From an uncultured Bacilli bacterium (lineage in GTDB: Bacteria > Bacillota_I > Bacilli_A > RF39 > UBA660): 64,000 bases of DNA. Under the pieces are notes generated by a model that saw only the letters and a list, made by a program, of their open reading frames with translations, was not told the origin of the DNA and ran no database searches. The position numbers and the translations under genes were made by a program. Location: contig CAKPHU010000003.1 of NCBI GenBank assembly GCA_934162125.1, forward strand, positions 124,001 through 188,000, read 5' to 3'. Positions 35,468 to 45,449 of this stretch are shown piece by piece (positions within the stretch are counted from its first letter, which is position 1; each line of letters opens with the position of its first letter).

Positions 35468-35486
35468 CGACATTTTATGATATAAT
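35466..35486 (+). promoter_or_regulatory. Extended -10 promoter with possible reverse Spo0A box
   Basis: TATG-A-TATAAT at 35476-35486; TTCGACA (reverse of TGTCGAA) at 35466-35472, just before it, where an activator near the -35 could sit. Confidence 0.5.
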
Positions 35487-35519
35487 GTAATATGAAAGAA
35501 TAGATAGTGTGGTGATAAA

Positions 35520-36758
35520 GTGGCAAACGTTAAAAAGATACTTAAAGCTGTTGCTTACGTTTTTTTGTTTTTACTTGTTAGCTTATGTTTGTACACTTTT
35601 GTAATGATAGATATATTACATAAAGATTATGTTAATGTAGGTGGCTATACTTATTTTGTTGTTAAAACAGGCAGTATGAGTGGTACGTTAGAAGTTAATG
35701 ATGTTATTATTGTTAAAGTTGGAAAGAATCCTAAAGTAAATGATATTGTTACTTATATGGATGAAGAAGGAAAGATAGTAACACATAGATTGATTAGAAA
35801 AGTTGGTAATAAATACATTACTAAGGGTGATGTAAATAATACAGAAGATGAACCATTTACAGATGATAAATTGATTGGAGTAGTTAAATCAGTTATTTCA
35901 CCTAGTTTTGTTTTAAAACTTATTGCGACTTTCTTAATACTTTTTATCTTTTTGGCTTTAATTAATTTTGATGAAGTATTTAAAAAATATATAGTTAAAG
36001 ATGATAATAAAGTTACTGGTAGTGTACCAGATGATATTTTTGAAAAAGAGAAAGTTAAAGAAGAAAAACATAGTGGTTTAACAGTAACAATACCATTAGG
36101 GGATATTGCGAAAATACAAGAGATACAGGAGAAGGAGAACTTGGAAGAAGAAGCAATAGAAGTACTTGAAACAGAAGAAATAATAGATATTGATAGTAAT
36201 AATATTGTAGTTAAAGAGAAGAATAGTCTTCGTGAAAGAGAAAGAGAATTATTAGAGCTAGTAGTTAATTTACTTAGAATTAAGAATTCATCTTTGACAA
36301 CAACAAGAATTAATAAGAAATGGTTAACTAAATTTCAGTATGTTTATAAACTTGCGAATATTGTTTATTTAGGAGATACAACTGAATTAGTGGAAGCAGT
36401 TAATCATCCAACATTTAAAGAAATTTATGATTATGATTTAGATAAAGTAGGACTTTATGAGAATTTACGTAATAAGATTTATGAGATGCCAATATATGTA
36501 TTTTTAAGAATTATGACTTTTGCGATTTTATATAATGATGAAGAATTCTTTGATGGTATCTTTAAGATTATGAAGTATAAGATTCAGATAGATAAAAATA
36601 ACTATTTTAAAGAAGTTAAAGATAGTTATGGAAGAAAACAAATTAAGAATTTAATTATATTTATGCAGAAGATTTCAACAAAATATGATAATAAGAATGT
36701 ATTTGAATTAGAAAGGATCGAAAAATACGTTAAGTTGAAGAACTATGTAAATAATTAG
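35520..36758 (+). CDS. SipW/ER-type signal peptidase I with long C-terminal helical domain
   Basis: 412 residues, about twice the usual SipW length. GTG start behind GGTGAT. Membrane helix 8-31; KTGSMSGTLEVND contains the nucleophile Ser52, and IVTHRLI the His89 that replaces Lys in this Ser-His subfamily (S26B). A second membrane helix lies at about 131-150. Residues about 240-412 form an added cytosolic helical domain with no recognised family. It should cleave the SipW-dependent precursors encoded around it; directly followed by the giant repeat protein. Confidence 0.85.
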   Translation: MANVKKILKAVAYVFLFLLVSLCLYTFVMIDILHKDYVNVGGYTYFVVKTGSMSGTLEVNDVIIVKVGKNPKVNDIVTYMDEEGKIVTHRLIRKVGNKYITKGDVNNTEDEPFTDDKLIGVVKSVISPSFVLKLIATFLILFIFLALINFDEVFKKYIVKDDNKVTGSVPDDIFEKEKVKEEKHSGLTVTIPLGDIAKIQEIQEKENLEEEAIEVLETEEIIDIDSNNIVVKEKNSLRERERELLELVVNLLRIKNSSLTTTRINKKWLTKFQYVYKLANIVYLGDTTELVEAVNHPTFKEIYDYDLDKVGLYENLRNKIYEMPIYVFLRIMTFAILYNDEEFFDGIFKIMKYKIQIDKNNYFKEVKDSYGRKQIKNLIIFMQKISTKYDNKNVFELERIEKYVKLKNYVNN

Positions 36759-36779
36759 AACTAGAAGGAGAGCAGTCAA

Positions 36780-39700
36780 ATGGCAAGAAATAGAGTTAAA
36801 AACAAATTAGTATTTAATATTTCATGCGCATTGTTAGTTTTGATTGTGAGCTTTTTAGTTGTTTACCTTTTAACAGGAAGAGATAGTTATAGTATTAATA
36901 ATGCTTTAACATGGGATGGAGTTAGTGTGGCTTCATCTTTTTCGCATGGTAATGGTAGTGAAGAAAATCCATATGTGATTAGTAGTGGAGAAGAGTTTGT
37001 TTACTTTAAAAGTTTAATAGAAGGAGCTAATTCTGATAATTATAAAGATAAATATTATGTTTTAGGTAATGATATAGATTTAGGTAGTCATGCGATTAGT
37101 ACATTTTTAAAAGAATTTAATGGTAGTTTTGATGGAAAAGGGTATACGATTAGTAATATTAGTATTGATAAAGGTCTTTTAGAAGATAAGATTGCTTATT
37201 ATGGTATTTTTGGTAAGGTAAATAATGCAAATATTAAGAATATTAATATCGATAATATTACAATTAGTCCAATAAATGAAGAAGTTAGTTATGTTGTGGG
37301 TAGTGTTTTTGGTGTAGTTAAGGGAAACAGTGCAATTTCTAATATTTCAGTCACTGATGGAAAGATTGATTTAGATAATACTAGTGAAGGTTCTAATAAT
37401 ATTGGAGGACTTAGTGGAGAAGTAGAAGAAGAAGTTAATCTTAAAAATATCTATTTAAATGTTAAGATAGTTAGTTCTTATACTGATGGAGTTAGTAGAG
37501 TTGCTAATAGATTTTTAGGTAGTAGTTCTTATATCATTACAAATGTTTCTTTAGATAATATTGATAATTATAGTACTAGTAGTGATAAGGCATTTAATAA
37601 TTATCTTTATAGTGAAGTAACTGATGATATTATTTTAGAAATGAATAAAGAAATAGATGGTTCTTATTACTGGGAAAATGATGGTAGTAATTTAATTATA
37701 AAAAGAGAGACTGAAGAAGTAGTAGAAGTTCCTCCTATTATGAAGTCATTTGCTTTTGGGGGTAATAATTTAAATATAGTAGTACATGATAGTGGTATTA
37801 GTGATGATACAGTTTATATAAATGAATTGGAAGCAGATTTAAATTATTATAATGGACTTAATTATACTGATTATAGAGATAGTAGTAGTTTACCTGATGG
37901 AAGTAATAGGAATTTATATAATGATAATACTTTAGTAGAAGTTAGAACTTTATATGATGGTAGTGACCATATAAATAATGATTTAGTTGGATATGTTAGT
38001 TTAGATGAGAGACAAAGTAAGTTTGTGTATTATAAGTATTATCCAGTAGTAGATGGATATGTAACATTTGAACTTATTGATAATCCTTATGCAGCTAGAC
38101 CTAATGATAAAGCATTTAATGGATGGGTTACAGATTATTTAGGAGCAGAAGTATCACTTGATACAGATATTTATGTTAGAACAGTAAAAATTCCAGTTAC
38201 GGATACTAGTAGTCCTATTTCTATTGCTTTTCATGCAAGTTGGGTAGAGGCTACTACTTATTCGATTACATCAACAGCTTCTAGTGAATGGACTTATGCT
38301 TATAGTGCATTAAAAGATGTAGGAATGATAGAATATGGTTCACCTAAAGCAATTTATCGAGTTAATGAAGACTTAACTAATTACTTTGTATATGGCGGTC
38401 ATATTAATTATAGATCTTATTATCCAAGTGGAGCTTATGATGCTTCTGGTAATAATGTTGGGGAAAATAGATGCAATAACTACTGGAATGGTTGTACTTA
38501 TTACTTTAGAGCTCCTAGTGAATATGATGAGACACTTACATATTATTACTCACAGTATGATATAATGTATGAATATACTCCAGATGTAGAGTTTGTTGGA
38601 TATGAAGCTAGTACAGATTTACCAGATGGAGCTAATGTAGCAAGTTTATTTAGAAAAGTTAGCTTATCACGAGGAGAATCTTTAGTAGGTTATTATAATG
38701 ATACTGGAGTTATTCAAACAAGAGGTACATGTAATAGTAGTAGTTGTACATATTATGAATATATTCAGTACTATGATAGTGATGGAAATGAAAATATAAA
38801 AGAAGATAATGTTAAATATTATTATTTAGTTACTAGAGATACAAATATAGTAGTTTTAAGAGCTAATAACAATAATAATATTACTAATACGAAACCTTTA
38901 ACTTTGACAGGAATTAATAATGGAGTAAGTTATACTAATAATTATTCTATTAGTTTACAGAGTAGATATATTTCAGCTAGAAGTGATTTAAGAATTGAGT
39001 TTGTTCGACTTACTACAACAAGAAATGGTGGAGAAGTTGAGCCTACTTCTAGTAATACATATAGTTCATATATTTATGGTAACTGGCATAATTTAAAGAT
39101 TGGTAGAGGAGTTACATCTACTAATAATAGATATATTTCAGCTTATGGAATTATAGGAGGAAATAATTCTTCAACAGGAAGTAGTAGTTCTTTAACTAAT
39201 TATCGTTTAATTATAGAGTCAGGTAGATATGATACTTTGTCGGTAGCGACAGGACAATATAATTCTACTAGTCTTAGACCATATATTAGTGCCAGTAGTA
39301 TATATGGTAGTGATTATGATAAAGTTACGGGAAATAATGATAGTTTAGTTGTTTTCTATTGTGCATCTGGTTCATGGGGAGGATATATTTATTCTTCATC
39401 AAATACAAAGATGCTTATTAGTTCTGTTATTAAGAGTGGTTCTTTTGGAACTGGTAAATATACTTATTCAACAGGTGTATATGTTGGAGGGCGTGGATTT
39501 GGAGCTCAATATGCACCAAGAGAGATGGTTGTTGAGGGAGGATGGATTTATAATTTAATTGGAGGTCCTTCTTCTAATGAAAATAAGCCAGATAATAATG
39601 AGGTTTATATTAATATTAAAGGTGGTTCTGTAGATTTAGTTGTTGGTGGAGCAGGAGCTTCAGCAACGACAGGTAATAGAATTATTAACATAACGGGTGG

Positions 39701-42700
39701 AGTTGTCAATTATGCGGTATTTGGAGGTTCTAATGGTTACTCTGGTAGTGATACTGGTAGTTATCGTGGTACTTTAAATGGGTCAACATTTATTTATGTT
39801 GGAGGAAATGCAGTAATTGGTGATGAGACACTTATTAATAGTAATAGTAATTTATATGGAGAAGAAGCTGGTAGTGTTTTTGGAATTGGTAATGGAAATA
39901 GTAATTCTTCAAAAATTGGTACAGCAGAGACTTCAAATATTATTATTGATGGTAATGCGGTTATTAAGAGAAATGTTTATGGTGGAGGAAATTACGGAGC
40001 TGTTGGAATTGATGCGACAGGAACTACAACAACTAAAATTAATGTTTTAGGTGGTACAATTAATGGTTCTTTGTATGGCGGAGGAAATAATAATGGTTCT
40101 GGTAGTTCTTCTGTTACATCTACTATTGATATTAAGATGTCAGGTGGTACAATTAATGGTTCTTTATATGGCGGAAGCCGTAGTAAGGGAGTTGTTTATG
40201 GTAATACTAATGTTAATGTTTTAGGTGGCGTTATTGATACTGATGTTTATGGTGGTGGTGAAGGTGGTTATACTAATAGTAGTAATCCTGGAACTTATGT
40301 CACACAAAATGTTAGGGTCACAGTTGGAAATGTTAATGATGGTATTGTGCCATTAATTAATGGTAATGTTTATGGTGGAAGTGCTTATGGTACAGTTAAT
40401 GGTTCTAGTAGTGGAACTAGTATAAGTAATTATGATACGGTAGTAACGGTTAATGAAGGGACAATTATCTCTAGTGTATTTGGTGGAGGTAAAGGTTCAA
40501 GTACGTTTGTACCAGCAGTTTTAGGTAATGTTACAGTAAATATTAATGGTGGTAATATTGGTAATGTCTTTGGTGGTAATGATGCTGCTGGAGCTCCTAA
40601 TGGTAAAGATATTGTTTATTTAAATGGTGGTATCATTGGTAATGCTTTTGGTGGAGGTAATAATACTGGTCAAGAACAAACTAATATTTATCTTCAAGGA
40701 GCAGAAGTTACTAATTTATTCGGTGGTAGTAATGCTAGTGGAACAGTAGTTGAAGCTAATGTTACGGTTACTAGTGGTAATGTTGGTAATATTTATGGTG
40801 GAAATAATATTGGTGGAAATACAGAGACTACTAATGTTGATGTTATCTTTTGTAATATTACTGGAGATATTTATGGTGGAGGTAGTAAAGCTGATACTAC
40901 AGAGACAAATGTTAAGATTGGAGAAACTACCGTTAACAATGTTTATGGTGGTGGAGAAGAAGCTGATGCTACTAACACTTATGTTTTACTTAATAAAACA
41001 AAGGCAGGTTTAGTCTTTGGTGGATCTAATCGTCATGGTGTAGTAGATACAACTAGTGTTGTGGTTAATGGTAATGAAATAAATAGTGTTTATGGTGGTA
41101 ATAATCAGGGTGATAGTACAGGAAATACAAAAGTAGTTATTAACTCTGGTAAGATTGGTAATGTCTATGGTGGTGGTGATAATGCAGTTGCAACTACATC
41201 AGATGTTACAATTAATGCAGGTACTATTACAAATGTCTATGGTGGAGGTAATCAAGCTAGTTTAACTACTTCTAATGTTTTAATTAATAATGGTACAATT
41301 ACTAATATTTATGGTGGAGGTAATCAGGCTGGTGTTAATACAACTAACGTAAATATTTTAGGTGGTAGTGTTGAGAATGCCTTTGGTGGAAGTAATGCTT
41401 CTGGAGACGTTAATAAGACTAATGTTGTAGTTGGAGAAGAAGGTAGTACTAAAGACTTAATTAAAGTTGATATTAGTACAAGTCCAGTTGAAGCTACATG
41501 GCAGAGTTCAACTTATGCAACATATGCAGATATAACGGTTACACTTACTAATTTGACTGATCAAGCTATTTCTGATTGGCAAATAAAACTTAATATGCCA
41601 GAGGATGCAGTATTTTATTCAAACTGGTCTAATACAGACTTTACTATTGAATCTGGGGTTGGATTAGTTGATTCAAAAAATAAATATGATTCTAATAATC
41701 CTAATAAGATTAATGCAAATGGTACTTATTCATTTACTTTTGCAGTTTTAACTAATACTAGTGTTAGTGATTTTAGTGTTACTAGTTCAGTTATTAAACC
41801 GGCTAGTGAGATAACTACTAGTGATGTTACAGTTGGTAATCTTTACGGAGGTAATAATCAAGGTGGTCTTACTAGTGACAGTAATGTTTTAGTTAATTCT
41901 GGTGTGATTGGTAATATTTACGGAGGAGGAAATTTAGCAGCAGTTGATCAAAGTAAAGTTATTATCAAAGATGGAACTATTGAGAAAGTCTTTGGTGGAG
42001 GTAACGCAGCTGGTGTTAATGGTGATACTTTTGTAGATATTGATAAAGCTTTAATAACTAATAATATTTATGGTGGAGGAAATGAAGGACCTGTTACTGG
42101 AAATACAGATGTTTATTTAACGGATGCAGAAGTTAGAGGTAGTGCTTATGCAGGTGGTAATGGACAAGCTGCTATTGTTTTAGGTAATTCAACTATTACT
42201 GTAGATGGAAAAACTATTGTAGGTACAGAAACAAGTGTGTCTCCTCAAGCAGGATGTGTTTTTGGTGGAGGTAATGCCGCTGGTAATGGTGGTAATAATA
42301 AGTTGTCAGTAGCGACAGTAAATATAGTAGGTGGAACAATCTATGGTAATGTTTATGGTGGGGCTAATACAGCTATTGTTAATGGTAGTACTGTTACTAA
42401 TATTGGTACAGTTGCGGTTAATAATAATAACTTAGTAGAGTCTGATTTAAAGATTAGTGGTACAGTCTTTGGTGGTGGTGAAGCTAATGCTTCGGGATCT
42501 GAAATTTACGACTGGACTTATATAGCGGTTACTAAGTCTATTGATGTTATTATTAATGGTAATGGTTATAGTGATAATAATCATCAATTCGTATTAAATG
42601 GTTCAATATTTGGATCAGGAAATGCTTCAACATCTGCTGGTACTTCTTCAATTTATATTAAAGATTTAGGTACAAGAGATAATCCTAATAAGAATATTTC

Positions 42701-45287
42701 AGTACAGAGAACTAATTCTTTAGTAATTGATCATAGTTGTATTGAACTTTCTGGTATTAAAGATAGAACTAATGAATATTCAGATATTCCATATTCATTT
42801 AATAAGATCGATAAATTAGTAGTTAAAAATAATACAGTTTTATTACTTCATAAGAATGCAAACTTATTACTAGAATTTTATTCAGGTGTTGATGTTGATG
42901 GAACTTTGGTTCCTGCTACTGTTACAATTGATGATGAAGGTAATACAGTTAGAAATGTTGATAATCGTATTTATATGTTAGCTAATAATAATTTAAATGT
43001 TACAACTAATGCGAATGCTACTGAATATGGTAAAGTTACTGGTATGACATTCTTAGGAATGTATACAAGGCCTAATGATAATTATAGTTTTGGTCTATAT
43101 GGATATGACTTTGAAAATGGTAGTGCAGCTGATGCTAGTAACATCGTTATTGGTGGATCATATGTAGTTGGTCTTCATAGTGTTAGTCATGATATAACAA
43201 AAGATGGTTTCTATTCTAACTTTATTGATGATGAATATACTCATGTTACAGTTAAGTATATTGATCCAACAGAGATTGGTGAAACTGGATATAGATGGGT
43301 AATTGGTTCACAGGCTTTCAACTATGAAATTAATTTAGTGGCAGCTAAGTATTCTTCTTTAGGTACTTATGAGTTGTCACTTACAGAGTCAACAGATGGA
43401 AATACAACATTTACAGTTGTTGGTTTCAACGTTGATGGATTGACTAGTGGAGTTAATTTAGTTGATACTTCTGAGGTGCCAAAGATTGCTAATAGTGCTA
43501 GTGAAGCTAATAGAATTTTAGGTTTATCAATGAAAGCTGAAACTCATGAGTGGACTGGTCATGGTACAACAAGATATTTGAGTGCAAACAATGGTAGTTA
43601 TCGTGGCACTTTAACGTATAAGACTGATACGACTCCATCAGCACCATCTTTGATGTTTTACTTATATCATGCTAAGAATATTGGACTTACAGAAGATTTG
43701 GGTAGTGTAGTAATAAGTTTACAGGTATCTACACCAATAAATGAAGTTGAGTCTAAAGTAGAATTAGTAACAGTTACAGTTTATTTAACAGCAAGTAACT
43801 TCCAAGATGAAGCAGCATATGATGCAAGTATTTCTTATGATAAGAAATATGAGTTGCCAAGTGCTACTACAGTTAATATAACTAATCAAAGTCAGTTCTC
43901 AGCATATTATTCATTATTTACTTATGCAGATAACTTTAGTGATGTTTATGGATTAAATAATGATTATTATCATTCATTAGTTAGTTCTTATGCTTTACCT
44001 GTTGGTAGTCAAATTACAATGATTGATTTTGGTGCTAATCCTGATGGAACTCCTGAGTATTATTACTATACAGTTGATGAAAGTGAATATACTAGAGCAG
44101 AGAATGAGTTGGCACAATACAATGAGGTAAGCTATCCATTAAAGAAATTTATTAAGATGGGTAGTACAAGTGCGGATAACTTATATGACGATCAGAAGAT
44201 GAATCGGATTTATTATGATGATGATCGAGATTTAATAGTAGAAGAGTTCATGTTTATTTTTGATTTAAAAGAAACTACTACTACAGGAACACATGCTAAT
44301 AATTCAATGTTATTTGAACTTAGAAATAGTGATGATAGATCAACTATTACTGTTTTAGGTATTAGACAGACATTTATGTATTTTAGTACTTATGATAGTG
44401 GTAATGCTGTTCTTACACAAGAAGCAGGAATAGATAGTAATTATATGTATTACAATATTCCTTATAATATTTCTTATGATGCAGCAGTTGGTTATGATCA
44501 GACTGAAAGTAGACAAGCTATAATTAATACTAATTATGAATCTAATAGTATGGGTATTAATGTTACTATTTTTGATAGTTCGGATAATCAAATTAGTTCT
44601 AGTTTACTTTCTGGTACAAACATTACGATAGATGGTGTTAAGTACTTCGCAGATAGTGATGGTGTGTATAGAATTAAACTTACTAATAAGGTATCAAATA
44701 TTAAAACTAATATGTCTATTAATGCTGATGAGTTGTTGCCGACAGGTGTTTATACACTTAGATTGGAGTTGTTTGCTTCCAGTGATGGTCGACATAATTC
44801 CCATGCTTTAGAGGCTGAAGTGATTGAGATACCAATTACAGTAGTTGGTAGTGATAACTCTATTGTAGTTACTACTGATGATAAGACAAAAGTAGTTTCT
44901 GGAGAGACTGGATTAAATGCTCTTGGTACAAATATTAATACTTATAATGTTTTATATAATTCAGTACTTACAGATCCTAATGCTAGAATTAGTATTTATA
45001 AGAGAAATGTAGATAATAAAGATACAACAGAGTATAGTGAAGTTGATTTTAATACTTTGTTTACGAATGATTTACAGACTCCAGCACAAAGTAGTTTAGT
45101 GGCAAAGACAACGTATGAGAGAATGTTACATATTAATGCAAATTCTAATAATCAATTGGATTTTGTATTACAAGATAATCTTGTTAGTGGAACATATAAG
45201 TTAGTGTTTAGGTTATATGATAAGAATCAGTTAATTGAAGAAGACATAAAATATGTAATTGTTAGAAAGAATGTAGTTGGTTCTTAA
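36780..45287 (+). CDS. Giant repeat surface protein (2835 residues) with embedded CBM2-like domain
   Basis: N-terminal membrane helix (LVFNISCALLVLIVSFLVVYLLTG), then a GLUG/beta-helix start (FNGSFDGKGYTISNISI). Residues about 930-1550 and 1680-1940 hold dozens of units of the form G-x-I-x-N-V-Y-G-G-G-(N/S), likely a long right-handed beta-helix. Between them, at about 1560-1680, sits a domain with ATWQSSTYATYADITVTLTN, ISDWQIKLNMP and a final INANGTYSFTFAV, the outline of a family 2 carbohydrate-binding module. The last 900 residues are beta-rich with no LPXTG or other anchor. Likely a stalk-like adhesin that binds a polysaccharide. It shares a transcript with the SipW-type peptidase upstream. 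Confidence 0.85.
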   Translation: MARNRVKNKLVFNISCALLVLIVSFLVVYLLTGRDSYSINNALTWDGVSVASSFSHGNGSEENPYVISSGEEFVYFKSLIEGANSDNYKDKYYVLGNDIDLGSHAISTFLKEFNGSFDGKGYTISNISIDKGLLEDKIAYYGIFGKVNNANIKNINIDNITISPINEEVSYVVGSVFGVVKGNSAISNISVTDGKIDLDNTSEGSNNIGGLSGEVEEEVNLKNIYLNVKIVSSYTDGVSRVANRFLGSSSYIITNVSLDNIDNYSTSSDKAFNNYLYSEVTDDIILEMNKEIDGSYYWENDGSNLIIKRETEEVVEVPPIMKSFAFGGNNLNIVVHDSGISDDTVYINELEADLNYYNGLNYTDYRDSSSLPDGSNRNLYNDNTLVEVRTLYDGSDHINNDLVGYVSLDERQSKFVYYKYYPVVDGYVTFELIDNPYAARPNDKAFNGWVTDYLGAEVSLDTDIYVRTVKIPVTDTSSPISIAFHASWVEATTYSITSTASSEWTYAYSALKDVGMIEYGSPKAIYRVNEDLTNYFVYGGHINYRSYYPSGAYDASGNNVGENRCNNYWNGCTYYFRAPSEYDETLTYYYSQYDIMYEYTPDVEFVGYEASTDLPDGANVASLFRKVSLSRGESLVGYYNDTGVIQTRGTCNSSSCTYYEYIQYYDSDGNENIKEDNVKYYYLVTRDTNIVVLRANNNNNITNTKPLTLTGINNGVSYTNNYSISLQSRYISARSDLRIEFVRLTTTRNGGEVEPTSSNTYSSYIYGNWHNLKIGRGVTSTNNRYISAYGIIGGNNSSTGSSSSLTNYRLIIESGRYDTLSVATGQYNSTSLRPYISASSIYGSDYDKVTGNNDSLVVFYCASGSWGGYIYSSSNTKMLISSVIKSGSFGTGKYTYSTGVYVGGRGFGAQYAPREMVVEGGWIYNLIGGPSSNENKPDNNEVYINIKGGSVDLVVGGAGASATTGNRIINITGGVVNYAVFGGSNGYSGSDTGSYRGTLNGSTFIYVGGNAVIGDETLINSNSNLYGEEAGSVFGIGNGNSNSSKIGTAETSNIIIDGNAVIKRNVYGGGNYGAVGIDATGTTTTKINVLGGTINGSLYGGGNNNGSGSSSVTSTIDIKMSGGTINGSLYGGSRSKGVVYGNTNVNVLGGVIDTDVYGGGEGGYTNSSNPGTYVTQNVRVTVGNVNDGIVPLINGNVYGGSAYGTVNGSSSGTSISNYDTVVTVNEGTIISSVFGGGKGSSTFVPAVLGNVTVNINGGNIGNVFGGNDAAGAPNGKDIVYLNGGIIGNAFGGGNNTGQEQTNIYLQGAEVTNLFGGSNASGTVVEANVTVTSGNVGNIYGGNNIGGNTETTNVDVIFCNITGDIYGGGSKADTTETNVKIGETTVNNVYGGGEEADATNTYVLLNKTKAGLVFGGSNRHGVVDTTSVVVNGNEINSVYGGNNQGDSTGNTKVVINSGKIGNVYGGGDNAVATTSDVTINAGTITNVYGGGNQASLTTSNVLINNGTITNIYGGGNQAGVNTTNVNILGGSVENAFGGSNASGDVNKTNVVVGEEGSTKDLIKVDISTSPVEATWQSSTYATYADITVTLTNLTDQAISDWQIKLNMPEDAVFYSNWSNTDFTIESGVGLVDSKNKYDSNNPNKINANGTYSFTFAVLTNTSVSDFSVTSSVIKPASEITTSDVTVGNLYGGNNQGGLTSDSNVLVNSGVIGNIYGGGNLAAVDQSKVIIKDGTIEKVFGGGNAAGVNGDTFVDIDKALITNNIYGGGNEGPVTGNTDVYLTDAEVRGSAYAGGNGQAAIVLGNSTITVDGKTIVGTETSVSPQAGCVFGGGNAAGNGGNNKLSVATVNIVGGTIYGNVYGGANTAIVNGSTVTNIGTVAVNNNNLVESDLKISGTVFGGGEANASGSEIYDWTYIAVTKSIDVIINGNGYSDNNHQFVLNGSIFGSGNASTSAGTSSIYIKDLGTRDNPNKNISVQRTNSLVIDHSCIELSGIKDRTNEYSDIPYSFNKIDKLVVKNNTVLLLHKNANLLLEFYSGVDVDGTLVPATVTIDDEGNTVRNVDNRIYMLANNNLNVTTNANATEYGKVTGMTFLGMYTRPNDNYSFGLYGYDFENGSAADASNIVIGGSYVVGLHSVSHDITKDGFYSNFIDDEYTHVTVKYIDPTEIGETGYRWVIGSQAFNYEINLVAAKYSSLGTYELSLTESTDGNTTFTVVGFNVDGLTSGVNLVDTSEVPKIANSASEANRILGLSMKAETHEWTGHGTTRYLSANNGSYRGTLTYKTDTTPSAPSLMFYLYHAKNIGLTEDLGSVVISLQVSTPINEVESKVELVTVTVYLTASNFQDEAAYDASISYDKKYELPSATTVNITNQSQFSAYYSLFTYADNFSDVYGLNNDYYHSLVSSYALPVGSQITMIDFGANPDGTPEYYYYTVDESEYTRAENELAQYNEVSYPLKKFIKMGSTSADNLYDDQKMNRIYYDDDRDLIVEEFMFIFDLKETTTTGTHANNSMLFELRNSDDRSTITVLGIRQTFMYFSTYDSGNAVLTQEAGIDSNYMYYNIPYNISYDAAVGYDQTESRQAIINTNYESNSMGINVTIFDSSDNQISSSLLSGTNITIDGVKYFADSDGVYRIKLTNKVSNIKTNMSINADELLPTGVYTLRLELFASSDGRHNSHALEAEVIEIPITVVGSDNSIVVTTDDKTKVVSGETGLNALGTNINTYNVLYNSVLTDPNARISIYKRNVDNKDTTEYSEVDFNTLFTNDLQTPAQSSLVAKTTYERMLHINANSNNQLDFVLQDNLVSGTYKLVFRLYDKNQLIEEDIKYVIVRKNVVGS
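39600..42400 (+). repeat. Coding repeat region for VYGGGN units
   Basis: GGTAATGTTTATGGTGG-like blocks recur every 60-75 bp, interrupted at about 41450-41820 by the CBM2-like insert. Units are diverged in sequence and are protein repeats, not DNA-level satellites. Confidence 0.8.
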
Positions 45288-45316
45288 AAAAAGTTCGCCT
45301 TAGAGCGGACTTTTTC
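45288..45316 (+). terminator. Rho-independent terminator
   Basis: AAAGTTCGC, six-base loop, GCGGACTTT (one T-G pair), short T-run. Confidence 0.8.
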
Positions 45317-45449
45317 TTGTGAGAAAATGATGTGGTTACTTGAATTGATTGGGGAAAAATGTTATTATTATTTAGAATAATAGTGTAAAATAGCAGTGGT
45401 TTGTTCTGCTTTTTGAAACGTATAAAAAAGTGTAGAAGCTGGTGAAAAT

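Noticed and set aside
39600..42400. CRISPR or satellite DNA
   Set aside because: The periodic blocks are in frame, variable and encode VYGGGN protein repeats.
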